Assembly (NCBI GenBank): GCA_037903355.1
Contig: JBAJFE010000005.1
Location: forward strand, 2,666,001 to 2,730,000
Source of the DNA: Trichuris trichiura
Taxonomy: Eukaryota; Nematoda; Enoplea; Trichinellida; Trichuridae
DNA: 64,000 nt
Direction of reading: 5' to 3'
This document shows positions 24,850 through 35,745 of the stretch, piece by piece. Both the position numbers and the translations under genes were made by a program. Positions within the stretch are counted from its first letter, which is position 1, and every line of letters begins with the position of its first letter. The notes under the pieces are model-generated. The model did not search any database. It was not told where the DNA came from and saw only the letters and a list, made by a program, of their open reading frames with translations.

Positions 24850-27195
24850 ATGCTTTCCTTCGACGGCATGAGGCCGGAAAAAGACAAATTCGACATGGAA
24901 GTTTTGCTAGGCATGGTGGTGGACGGTCGCGGTTGCGTCAATTGGTTGGCGCGCCGGCAGTTGCAAGGTCAGCTTGAAAATGAAATGGTAAACAGTTTGT
25001 CGTTGGCCTTGTCGAGGCGCTACGAAATGCTGTTGTGGAATTTCTGTTTCAAAAACGTTTTGGATCTGCGTTTCAAAAAGGGCTGCAAAGGAGTTGCTTC
25101 CAACAAACTCGACAGCGTGCCTTGCTTTTCGCCCGCAATACCGACGGCGGAAATTCCTTCGCACATCGTAGGAAGTTTGAACAGTTTGATGTCGCGATTA
25201 ATCTACAAATACAACGCCCGCGGAGAACGCATATTCAACACTCCGTATGTTGGTATGGGACCGTCCGATATTGAACCGATTAAGGGAATAAGGCGTAGTG
25301 ATTACTTGTACGCGATACAGTTTTGCTTGGTACACATTGGCGATGTTCTGCGTCATCAAAGGTTCCTGAAGGAAGCGCAGTCATATTACGAGAAAGCGCT
25401 TAGTGTTAGCACCCATTATGGACACCCCTATAACCAACTTGGCATTCTAGAGACTGTGGGTGACAAGAAGTTGGCTGCAGCTTATTTTTACTTGCGAGCT
25501 CTTCACAGTACAGTTTCATTTGCAAATGCTGGCGTCAATCTGGAGCGACTTTACTTGTCCATAGATTTAAACGAACCAGCGTACGATAGCTTTCCGCATA
25601 ACCTATTGCAGCTACAGGCAGCGCTCTATCTGGATCGTCAGGTTGACATTGCCGATAAGCATTTTGAAAAGGTCGCTCACATGATTGTCGAACACGTGCA
25701 GCTATGCGTGATAAAGGAGCATGAATTGATGCAAATTTTCATCACGTCTCTTGGTTGCCTTCAAAGAGTGATGACGACGGGCGAAACGAGAACTATTGCC
25801 AGGTGGCAGTCGCGTCGTTTGCATATTTTGGTGGGCTTTTTGCAAATTTTGCTCGTCGACCTGCTCGAGTGTGGCTTGGAATTTTTGCTGAAGCACGTGC
25901 CCAATGTGCTGTACACCTTTTGCAGATGGGCGCATTTTGACTGGCCGAAATTGCTGCACATGAACGACTTCATTCGGGAAGTTCGCTTTTTGAGGCCGCT
26001 TGTGAAATTGCTCAAGAACGGCCAGAGCAGGTTGAACATTTCCGTGAAGGAGTACAACGAGTGGAATGACCTTCCTCTGCCGACGGATCGTCTTATGGAG
26101 GGCTTTCAGCTGCTTTCTTCTTGTCACAGCTCGTTGGACCTTTCGGTTGGCCAATTTAGAGGAGTCGCGGAAAATCCCGCCCACAATGCACTGCTACTGC
26201 TTCGTCTTATGCAGTTTGGCGCTTTTGTGTCCGAGTGCCTTTGCGACAAGAATTTACTGGACGTCAAAGTAAGCGAAAAGGAAAAGTTGCAGTACGAGTT
26301 TCGAAGTTGCACAATGGATGCTGTTGACAGTATGCCAAATGATAAGCAGGTTATATTAGACTGCCTTGAGCAGAAATCTACAGCGTTGCCAACGGTTAAG
26401 TTGTTGAAACACGACGCCGAGAAAAATCATTCTACGCAGAAGGCATTGTTCCCAAAGAAGAATTTGTTTCTCAAAGAGGGAAAAGCTTTTTTTTCCGCCT
26501 CGGACATGGAAGCTTCGTTGACGAAAAGTTGTCGCTTGAAGCTTGCGTTGGGCAAGAAGAATCAGCTGAATACCGAAAAAATGCAAAACGGGGGCTTGCC
26601 GGTAGTTCATCCAATCCCGCCTGCCCAACCCAGTGTTGAAGTGGCCGAATTGCTATATCTGTTAGACATTAGACGCAAAGAAAATGGGGCCGGCGAAGCG
26701 AGCATGGAAAGTTCCTTTGGAAATATTTCCAGTTTGAATTGCTCTCAGTCGAGCGGTTACGCCGGGGAGGTTGCCGAATTTGCGTCCAAGGAAATTAACG
26801 GAGAACCGAAGTGGCAAAGCTTGCCATCGTCGCCATTTGATGCCAATAATGTTGTCCAGAAGGCTCGCACTTCGTCGATGCACTTGACGAACATTCAAGA
26901 ACCTTGTTTCAAAGCAGGCCAGCAGCCAACAGATTCATTCTTGAATGGATATAGTCAGCAGTACAGTAAGACTTGTTGGTCGACTTTTCACGACCCTGTC
27001 GTCAACTGGAGAAACGGCCCAATTAGAGAATGGCCGAATGCGGATTGCGCTTATCGCAGATCGCCGGTAGAAAATAGTACCGATCCATTTGGGAATAGTT
27101 CGCCGCTTTCGCCTCTTGACCATCGACCACGCGCCGGTCAGTTAAGACCAATAGGCTTTGAGCGGAACCGTCGTTTCAAGTCGGCAGCTCCGTAG
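24850..27195 (+). CDS. SMG7: SMG7/EST1-like nonsense-mediated decay factor
   Basis: SMG7-type proteins bind phosphorylated UPF1 through a 14-3-3-like domain and recruit decay enzymes. The frame is a single exon with ATG at 24850; a small non-coding first exon probably lies upstream (GTAAGT donor near 24766, TTTTAG acceptor near 24795). The N-terminal ~170 residues hold an acidic-aromatic region (LLWNFCFKNVLDLRF). Then comes the TPR-like core: YAIQFCLVHIGDVLRHQ, AQSYYEKALSVS, GHPYNQLGILETVGDK and AAYFYLRALHS. The helical hairpin domain continues to about residue 500. The C-terminal ~280 residues are Ser, Pro and Asn rich and look disordered. There is no PIN nuclease domain, which separates it from SMG5/SMG6. 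About 782 aa, consistent with invertebrate SMG7. Confidence 0.85.
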   Translation: MLSFDGMRPEKDKFDMEVLLGMVVDGRGCVNWLARRQLQGQLENEMVNSLSLALSRRYEMLLWNFCFKNVLDLRFKKGCKGVASNKLDSVPCFSPAIPTAEIPSHIVGSLNSLMSRLIYKYNARGERIFNTPYVGMGPSDIEPIKGIRRSDYLYAIQFCLVHIGDVLRHQRFLKEAQSYYEKALSVSTHYGHPYNQLGILETVGDKKLAAAYFYLRALHSTVSFANAGVNLERLYLSIDLNEPAYDSFPHNLLQLQAALYLDRQVDIADKHFEKVAHMIVEHVQLCVIKEHELMQIFITSLGCLQRVMTTGETRTIARWQSRRLHILVGFLQILLVDLLECGLEFLLKHVPNVLYTFCRWAHFDWPKLLHMNDFIREVRFLRPLVKLLKNGQSRLNISVKEYNEWNDLPLPTDRLMEGFQLLSSCHSSLDLSVGQFRGVAENPAHNALLLLRLMQFGAFVSECLCDKNLLDVKVSEKEKLQYEFRSCTMDAVDSMPNDKQVILDCLEQKSTALPTVKLLKHDAEKNHSTQKALFPKKNLFLKEGKAFFSASDMEASLTKSCRLKLALGKKNQLNTEKMQNGGLPVVHPIPPAQPSVEVAELLYLLDIRRKENGAGEASMESSFGNISSLNCSQSSGYAGEVAEFASKEINGEPKWQSLPSSPFDANNVVQKARTSSMHLTNIQEPCFKAGQQPTDSFLNGYSQQYSKTCWSTFHDPVVNWRNGPIREWPNADCAYRRSPVENSTDPFGNSSPLSPLDHRPRAGQLRPIGFERNRRFKSAAP

Positions 27196-30142
27196 AAACG
27201 GTTACAGAATTTGGAACTTTTCTCGGTTAAGTCAAAAACAAAAAGCAGCGGTTTCTTTTGGATGTGAATCTGATATTTTCGGTCGTAGTGGATCGATGTA
27301 CCGTAAGCGCGATGTTGACCACGCTGGCTTAGGCGGATTGATTGGTTCAGGATTGGTACATCCGATGCACTGCTTATAGAGCTACGTGGGCAGGCCGAGA
27401 TTCACGTACACTTGAAATGACTGGTTGACGTGTCATCCAGCTTTGGCGATGTAATACGCAACTAGTTTATTTAAGTTCATTGCCTGTTTTGGATTCATCA
27501 GCGCAGTGATATGTATTTAACGTAAGGTGATTCTAACGAAGGACAATTGCGGTTGTTTATATAACGGTTCTGGTAAGTGTTGGTACGTTGTTTAAATTAA
27601 GACAACTTAGCAAAGCGTCGTTGGTGTTTCTATGTCTTCAATAACGCACTAGTTGGTCAGACGTACTTAGCTATGGCATATATTCGCGTAGAAGTGCTTC
27701 GGTGGTTGTGTTTTGTGTTTACTCGTGCTTTGGGTGTAGTAAAATATTTATGCATTGATGCAGTTTTAAAAATTTTCACTCGCATTGAGCCAACATGCGT
27801 GTAGCAGCGATCTCGCCAAGTCACTTTTAAGCGTAAACCTGAGCAAAGCACTTGCCGCGAGTCGGTTACCCGCAAAATCTTTTCTGTCTCTCGGAATATT
27901 GCCTGAATGTTCATGTAAATCTCAGAATCTCAGTGGTTTTTTTTCAGACGGTTGCGAGAAGTGCACTGCTATTAAATTATTTTTCTATTTGTTTTAGAAA
28001 TGTGCTGCGGTAACATTTTTTGTGTAACAACCTTAAAATCATTTTGGGCGTACTGTAGTCGCTGTATGCTAAAGAAGCAAACGGAACGCCTTAAATTTTT
28101 TTTGCTATGTATCAAAAAAAAGTGAAATTATTTTCCCAGCATAGCTCAGGGCTGTTCTTATTCCTAGCGTTAGCGGGAAACGTTTAAGCAAGAGAGCAGT
28201 GGATCTCATCCGTGGTAGATATCCGAACCAAAATGTGCTATGGATTTTTTTAATAAATTTCGTAAAGCAACAGCGGTTTTTAAAAGGCTCCAGAACGAGA
28301 GGTGATACAATCGCGATCGTGTTAGGTTGGCGTGTACCTGCAAATCATTTTTCCGTCGCGCTTATTCCACCCCGATAGCTGTATGCTCAAACAAGCCATT
28401 TCATGATTTTTGATCGTTATAACCAAAGGTATGTAGATTAAGCGTATCGCTCAACGCAAAAATTTGCTTATTTGGTTTACCGTAAGTTAAGAGAGTACTA
28501 CTTGGGACCAATTTCGAATACAGCCTACATAAATTAGCGACGAGCTTATCGTAAGCTTAGACTAAATAAGTAAGTTGTATAAAGTTAGCTGAAGGCGAAA
28601 GAACAGTTTTTTTGCCGCAGTGCTTAAGTAAGCTTTTCATTGATAATTTTAACAATTTTAATTTAAATATTCTAGAGCACGGCGGTTCTGCGTGCAAAGC
28701 GCGCCAGTACGTTGGCTCGTTTAAGCATTGGCAGCACAGCTTTCAAATCACGGGAGCTGTCTCTTTCTGCCGTATAATAGTTGAAGCAGATTTAGTGAAG
28801 CGCCTTGAAAGGCTGAATATATGAACTCACAATGCATGGACAACAGCTCCACTGTCCAGGTAAGCACTTTTTTTAAAAGAGTTAACATAGCCTTCAGTGT
28901 TTCTTCTATGCAATTTGACTTCGCGCATCCATTGACTAAAAACATTAAGGCAAACAATATTATTATCCGTCAATACATTGAGACAAAGACGCAACGAGCT
29001 CTTTTATAAGTGTATATGATAAATTGAACGCTTAGACTCGTTGGGGAAAAATTTGTTAACCTGCAAACCTACAGTACGACTCTGGGGTACTAAACGGACA
29101 AGATTCAAATGACGGGCTAAGTCTGCTTATGAAGCGAGAAAAGGTGGTCGCAGTAGCTTTAAAAAAAATCGTCGTACAGTTTATTTTTTAAAAAGTAACA
29201 TTCTTCATCTCGTTAAGGTTTATGGCATGAGCGTAGTTAGCAAAGCTTTTAGCCCTCGATTTTAACATGGCGCAACGAAATACCGCTGAAGTAGTTGTGT
29301 GTTAAACGTCTTTAGCCTTTCTCCTCGGAGAACTTCGAAGAAACGACTGCGTTTTGTTTTGCATTTCCTACTGTAAATTATTATTCAAATTACTATAGCG
29401 TACATTACCCGTCGAGGCAGGCGTGTGTGTATGCTTTGTAATTTTCGCTGATTGCTATCTGTCGGTGCAGATATCTTTAGTATTCCGAAATGTTGCTATT
29501 TCAAAGGGCTCCCAAAGTAACAGTGCGTCGCTTTTCTGCTTCGCAGGTTATTAAGGAAGTAATTTTTACTCGCCTCTTTGTGTTGTTCATTTCCGCGTGC
29601 GTAACATGTGAGGAAATGAATGAGTGGAAAGTTTCAATGACGATACCGCCAATCTACGCTAGAAAACTAACGTACGTAGTGCTCGTCTTGAGAACGCGAT
29701 CAAGTAAAGCAATAGAAAATTTAAAAGTAACAAGGCGTAAAGGAAACACAAATCAAAACATGTTTTGCACCCTACAAACTCCAGCGAATGATAGTTTTTC
29801 GCTTTATAAGCTGATAACTACTTGGACTAACAATAGTACCCTGCATTCCTTACAGTAAACTCATTCTAAGAGCGCCCGTTGAATATGCTATAAGGAATGG
29901 TAGAACAAAGCAGACAGTCATTTTGTTTTTGTATTTATTATTTTTGAAATTATTAATTTTAATATTTCTTGTTGTAACGGAAAAGTAAGCAACTTTATTT
30001 GGCTTTCCTGATTTTACAGTGGGAGTCTATGTGAAATTAGGTTTTCAAGTTTAAGTTGCTTGTTTAGCGCTTACTATTCTCCCACGGATTGTTTATTAGA
30101 ATTAACTTAGCTTTTAGCGATTGTAAGCATGACTAAGCCTAT
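27196..30142. other. Gene-poor interval, ~2.9 kb
   Basis: It starts with the SMG7-like 3' UTR. A 122-codon open frame at 29490-29858 has a hydrophobic stretch (FTRLFVLFISACVTC) that could be a signal peptide, but it has no homology I recognise and its start is not confirmed. A tiny exon-like piece at 28821-28859 ends in a good GTAAGC donor without a partner. TACTGTA/TACAGTA heptamers occur at about 28053, 29071, 29370 and 29851. No gene is called. Confidence 0.4.
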
Positions 30143-32392
30143 TCAGAATCTTTCGAATTGCTCTTCTTCTTCTTCATTTTCTTCCTCATCAAATTCTGTG
30201 TCCGAAAATTCATTTTCTCGTTTGAACTGCGTTATCACGTAGGGCACAATGTCTTCGTCCGGCTGCAGAGAACTTTTATTTTGGTTCTCCTCCTGCGCAG
30301 GCGCAAGCTTCGCTCTTGATGCGTACAATTTCCATTCGTTCTTAGCCTGGCATATCAGAGGACAGCCGGTGGTCTGAAAGGCAATAAATCATCAGAATTT
30401 TAGAATTGCGACCGGCTGAAATTGCTTACGTGAACAATAGGCTTTTGGGGCTGCTTTGCGCAGTACATATAGCTCGTATGAAATTGTCCAGGAAACGCAT
30501 CCAGGCAGTAGCTGCTGTTTATCAGTTGAACTTTAAAATTATGAACTCTTCCATTTGCATCCAGGCCTGCCGTGTAACAGATGCTACCCTTTCGCGGTCT
30601 TTCTCCTTCTACAGTTGAGATAGGTTGTCTTTTGCTTACAGTAGTGTTAATATGGTAAAACAGAGATAAGGTAGACATGCCAAGTCGTTTATAGTTTCTG
30701 AAAAACATATGTTCAGTCTTTGCTCTGACCGTTATCACCATTGGCCTAATGTCGCTGCGATTCTTTTTAGTTCCAGTATATATATAGACGATATTTCCGC
30801 TTCTAAATGAGATACACATCTTGTACTGCTACATTTCTTTGCAACATAATCAATACCTTCTCTTTATTCCTTGGAGGTTTGTCACTAGCATGCTTTCCAT
30901 AGGAAAGTCGGTTAAAAAGGTTGCCGTACCGCTAATCGTCGGTTTATAATGGTTTCTTAATGTGATTACGTGCGCTACAATTCCCGCCGAAGGACCAATG
31001 GTCGTTGTAGCTTTCTGAAAAGCAACGAAATGTTTTACATGCCAACAAAAATGCTCGGCTAATTTTTAACACGGCAAAATGGGCTTCGTGCAGCTTTCAC
31101 GATCGCTCATTACTATATTTGCTTAAGAATTGCAGCTTCGTGTTGGAATACAAGCTACAGCTTACCACGGAGCTGTTTGAGTAGAGTTTGGCGATCATAT
31201 TGAACAGTGGGCCATTTTCCGAACTGACGAATTCGCCAAGTTCCACTTCTAAACGCTGACCGACTAATGAAATAAATTAAAAATTGTATACTGTGTTTAC
31301 CTCTTGTTCCAAATTGTGAACTTCCCTCTTCGTCGTCTTTTTCTTCCGTCTCTTCTTGTTCCTCGTTCTCAAGTTCTGGCACAGTCGAGTTGTCTTGACG
31401 TCGTACCTGCTTTCTCAACAGGCGGGAAGATACGATATCCGCGAAAAACGCTCTCTTTTTCATAATTTTGTTCGTTCCCTCGATTGCGTCGAATTCGTTT
31501 ACGTAAACACCATACAAAAGCGCCACTCCGTTGATAGTGCATACGAGCGGTCCGCCAACATGCTGAAGCAAATATTCTACCTTGTTGGTTACGAGTAATT
31601 TTGCTTACATTGACGTTTTTAAGCTTTTGTTTCCTGGCGCATACACCAAGGCCTTCCACTTCTTGGTGGTCATGTTCAGTGCAAGGAAACGACCTATCCA
31701 GCAGCGCGTGATATTCTCGTACGCGTTTTCTGCCAGTCATATATCCGGTCAGGTAGCAGTATTCGGGATAAACGGGAACAGCTTGGGTTCCCAAGCAAAC
31801 GGGTTGGGCATTTTTGCCAAAACTGATTGGCTTTTCAAGCTTTAAAACAACCGCAGGCATGTCCGAATAGCTGTCGTCAAGTAGAAATGCGTCCAAAACT
31901 TTTGTTTTGAACAAACCGCGATAGGCGCCTTTACGGCCGGAAAGTTTGGCTGCCACGGTCATGTGACGAAATTTGAATTTCCTTTCCCGTCTCTCGGGAT
32001 TGCTGGAACAATTTTTGCTCGTCATCCTTTGAAAAAACGCGCGGAAACGTATTGTTACTAGTCAAGGCAGTTGGACGTTGTCACCACGTGCCTTGACTCG
32101 TTTGAGTGATGCTGGTTTTTTTCCAATTGAACTATAGCTCCAAGACATTGCATTTCTCCTCGGTAAGGCGCTTTCCTATGAATTATCATAACATCCCAAG
32201 GCATAGGGACACCTCCGTAGAAGTAACTATCCATTGTGACGTTGAATTGTTCCGGTTTGCCGCACTGGACGTTCATGCGCTGAAAGCGTCATATTTAGCA
32301 TATTCAATACAATTTTGAAATAAATGTCAACCCATTTAAAATACTAACAAAAGCAATAGTAATAACAATATGAATCTGTCATGCGGGGCCAT
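30143..32392 (-). CDS. Secreted protein with two degenerate trypsin-like (S1) domains
   Basis: Exon 1 (32392-32345) encodes MAPHDRFI followed by eight Leu, a clear signal peptide, ending at a GTATTT donor. Domain 1: CGKPEQ, GGVPMPWDV, then HVVTTSNCLD where trypsins have TAAHC (catalytic His replaced by Asn), YSDMPAVVLKLEKPI (Asp position kept) and NHVGGPLVC where GDSGGPLVC is expected (Ser replaced by Val). A Glu/Asp-rich linker follows (EEQEETEEKDDEE). Domain 2: GIVAHVITLRNHY, CYTAGLDANGRVHNF, YCLDAFPGQFHTSYMYC and HTTGCPLIC (Ser replaced by Thr). An acidic tail ends at TGA 30145-30143. Fold assignment rests on these Cys-anchored motifs. Joining both domains into one gene is inferred from compatible splice sites; two adjacent genes remain possible. 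Confidence 0.72.
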
Positions 32393-33708
32393 CGCAGCTC
32401 CCCAAAGCACTTGTTTGAGCAACGCTTTTCAAACCGCTGAATGAAATTTTTGTTGTCGGCAGTTTTCCCTCCCAAAAAGGTAAACTATAGCTTTTATTGA
32501 AATCCGCTTAGTTTTCTAATAATAACTTGACTTTACTTTGCGTGCTATGAAAACATGTCCTTTTAAAGGCGGCAATTGTGCTTAGAATCTGCGCTTTATT
32601 TACAAGTTTGACAGATGTTGCGCAACAATTGTTGTTGGCATTGTCGTCATGTGGGACTGCGAACGCTGTAAGCTGTTTGGAGAATCTTTATTCGGAATGA
32701 CTGTAAAGGCTACATCTCAATGGCTGCCGTCTACGCTGACGAAGGAAAGAGTCGCTTATGGCTGTTTCGGACAAGCAAAACATTTTTTTAAATAAGAACT
32801 TCCGCCTCGTCGGATATAGATAAATGGGCCCTTTTAAAGGCTAAGAAAGCATGTGCTGCTACTAGCTGCTGAAGTGTCACAATGAAACAGAATTTGAACA
32901 GTTGTTTCCCGCCGAATAACTTATTTGTTGCCTACAAAAAGGGCGTCCACTTTTTACCTATTTTGGGCAGTGCTAAAGCCTTTCTGAACTACCGTTTACG
33001 TGTTCGAAAGTCGCCGTCGCTGCTTTCTCGATAAAGCAACGCTAAACAGTATAAAACAGATCCTGCCGGCTAATCTCTCGCAAAAAGGAAAATTTCAGAA
33101 AGTCAATAACGGCTGCGATTGGGAAAATTCTAATAGCCATTGAGAAACCGTCTGCGTCAGCTTTTTCTACTGCATACTTAAGCCAATTGTCGCGTAATGT
33201 AGAATTGATTTTGAGAGTTTTCTCAGATATGCGCACTACCGTCATACTGTAAGTCGACTAGTCTATCTGTTCTGCCCTTCCCTAAGCCTAAGCCTAATTA
33301 TAAGGCATATATTTTAGCCTAAACTTAGCTAAGGGCTCAATGGGATAGACGACATGATCGACAGTAAAAGCATAATAGGATACACGCATGCTTAGCAGAA
33401 AAGAACCTGCATTTCGCAGACTGTGGGGTGCATATCCGAGAAGACTTGATATTGGTATATTCACAGAAAGTTGCTTCAAACGACTGCCGTATAATTAGAA
33501 GCAGACATTCCTTAATCCGGAATTTTGAAATGCTGAGGTTTTTAAGTGCTCACTCAGTGTTGCACGTGAAAAATCCCGCTTAGAAAATTTTACAGAATAT
33601 TCCGTCTGCTGAGCATTCTAGGAGCGTGAGTACGAATAAATATTTCTAGTATTTGTCCCCTGAGCGCGTTTGAGATAAGAAAGTATCTACTTTTTCCTTA
33701 GGAATGCA
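32393..33708. other. Intergenic with a dispersed-repeat copy
   Basis: No recognisable gene. Open frames at 33042-33245 and 33294-33479 (minus) are unsupported; the second overlaps a sequence related to the repeat at 18.4 kb. TACTGTA is present at about 33245. Confidence 0.4.
33260..33430. repeat. Diverged dispersed repeat (copy 2; see 18405-18580)
   Basis: Ordered matches to the 18.4-kb copy: GTTCTGCCCTTCC, CCTAAGCCTAA, TTAGCTAAGGG and GAACCTGCATTTCG. Similarity fades outside this span. It may be the remains of a short non-autonomous element. Confidence 0.4.
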
Positions 33709-34186
33709 TTATATCCACTGTATAAGCAATGACGCTGCTCGTAGGACAGTATTGTAATAGAAATATGAAAAATAATAATCTCGGAATGGTAATGTGCCAA
33801 CTAAACTGTCTTGAAAAGCTTTTTGCCTAATGACCACCCACTTATGATGCAGGCAATATATTCTTCGCTTTCCAGTGGGGAATTGTTCTTTAGAAAATAG
33901 CGGTTTGTTGACCCACGATGTTAAAATAGCGTAGAGAAGCCGGTTAAGGAAGCTTGCTTCAAAGGTCTGCATGTTGACCTTAGTCTATTTGATTTAATGA
34001 TGTAATACTTACTTTTACATTATCGCTTACATTCTTTGCTTTTATGCTAAAATGACCCTTTGTAGCGCGAACAATAGTTCCGATACCCTCCGGTCTCTTA
34101 ACAGGAAACAATAAGCATCGATTGTATTGCTTTAATTCACGATCGCCGGCCGCCGTGCCTACTCGTACTATACTCCATTCTAGCAT
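33709..34186 (-). CDS. Unrecognised two-exon gene, 143 aa
   Basis: Exon 1 (34186-34013) starts with ATG (MLEWSIVRVGTAAGDREL) and ends AATGTAAAA at a strong GTAAGT donor. A 46-nt intron with a TGCAG acceptor leads, in phase 0, to exon 2 (33966-33709: TFEASFLNRLLYAIL...) ending in TAA. The joined product is 143 aa, basic and mixed hydrophobic, with no signal peptide at this start. I recognise no domain. Its position downstream of the pseudoprotease on the same strand hints at another lineage-specific gene, but an upstream exon could exist. Support is splice structure and open frame only. Confidence 0.35.
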
Positions 34187-34583
34187 ATTTATTTTTAAAC
34201 ATTCCTTCTCGTTGGCTGATCAAACGACCGTTGAAAGTTGATGAGGGAAGTATGGGCAGCACCGCTGCATTCTTGGCTGAACGTAGATTGGCATAGTGAC
34301 GAAAGAAATTTGGCGCGCACTGCTTTGCGCCGCATCATTAATGACTGCCAAAGGTCAGAACTCAAATTCCTCCATGTATGGTCAATTTTTTAAATCAGGT
34401 TAATTGTGATGAAATCTAGAACATTTTCTTAATGGCTATGCGTTTGTTCTCATATTCATACACCTTATTCAAGATTGGCCTATTTTAAAGCTTTCGGGAT
34501 AGCATTGATCCCGTCTTTAACGTTTTCATAGTAATCATGAAAGCGGTATGGCTATATCTACGCTGATAATTTTAACGCGCGTA

Positions 34584-35017
34584 TTCGGTTTGTTGGTATT
34601 AAATTAAGATGAAGTTACAAAAGAGAAATGTAATAATAACCTATGAATGAATATAAATAAACTTAAAAATAATAAAAAAATACTACAATGTAACTGAAAT
34701 GCGATAAGTTGTAAAATGAAGGATAAAAAAATCGTAAATAAATGAAAACGAAATTCAATAGAGTATACGAAAGTGAAAATGTTTTACTTTATTTTACTTG
34801 GTCTTACTTTTACATTTGTTTTCCTTTCGTATACTTTATTTCGTTCTATTTTCATTCACTCAGCTTCGTACTTCACTTTATAATTTCTCTTGTTTCAAAT
34901 TGCATTATATTATTTATATTCATGCAAAGGTTATTACTATATTTTGCATATGTAACTACATCTCATTTATTTTCATTTTTTAAAACTAGAAACAATTCCT
35001 AATACCAACAAGCTGAA
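34584..35017. mobile_element. AT-rich foldback/MITE-like element flanked by TA
   Basis: The two halves are inverted copies. TTCGGTTTGTTGGTATTA at the left matches the reverse complement of TAATACCAACAAGCTGAA at the right with two or three mismatches. Similarity continues inward through GATGAAGTTACA, AATAATAACCTATGAATGAATATAAA and GTATACGAAAG, giving imperfect arms of about 180-200 bp. The termini sit directly inside TA dinucleotides (34582-34583 and 35018-35019), consistent with a TA target-site duplication of Tc1/mariner type. It has no coding capacity. Confidence 0.7.
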
Positions 35018-35164
35018 TAGCTATGGTTTAAGCCTCTGATTGCCCTTAATTATTACGGAACAGCCAACAAGGATGGGATTATTGGTGTCCCGAAGGCTTC
35101 GACACGATTCGGCAAATAAAACGGTCAAAAATGCTTGTTTTTATGTCAGTTAATTAAAGGGACT

Positions 35165-35745
35165 TTAGATGTATACTTGCTGTTGGTCTGCAACGGCAAA
35201 TTCCTCAGGGTCGTCCATTTCTTCTTCCTCCGAGGGCATCTGAAGCATGTGATTAGCGATGCGACGTGAAAATGGTCGTAGTTGCACTTGCTTTATCTTC
35301 ATAACTACTCTGCGTCGAATAGGAATAGCTTTCATTCGACTGGAAAGTGAGGACATTGTTTTTGTAGCAATTTTTGCTACTTTGAACACCTTTTAATTAC
35401 CTTTTCACTGTTTGCATCGTCACCATCTTCAGCAGGTTTTTCGATAGCTTGTAAGTTCTAGAATATGCCCGCAGATATGAAATGGTTTTGAAAATTATTA
35501 CAATTATTTTTACGCAGCGTTGAATGCGCGCACGCAAGGCTGTCGACTCACGCTTAGTGACGTGAGAATAATGCTACGTTGTAATTTAATGGAAATCTTA
35601 TATTAGTACGTTTTCTTTTAGCAAAAAGTAAAGAGCACTTCAATCCGACACTGCTAATTAATGTTACCTTGTCTGTTTCAACAGCGGATACATTTCCGCT
35701 AATGAACAGCAGCAATAGAAGCAGCACTGCTATAAAGGTAGTCAT
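35165..35745 (-). CDS. Small secreted protein, unrecognised, basic core and acidic C-terminus
   Basis: Exon 1 starts at 35745 with MTTFIAVLLLLLLFISGNVS, a textbook signal peptide, and ends ETDK at GTAACA. Exon 2 (about 35457-35400) gives a short acidic segment (AIEKPAEDGDDANSEK) before GTAATT. Exon 3 gives VFKVAKIATKTM, a strongly basic stretch (RMKAIPIRRRVVMKIKQVQ), RPFSRRIANHML, then SEEEEMDDPEEF and a stop at 35165. All junctions are phase 0. The mature product is about 100 aa, without Cys. A basic core between acidic ends could suit an antimicrobial or charge-neutralised secreted peptide, but that is speculation and I know no homologue. Confidence 0.6.
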
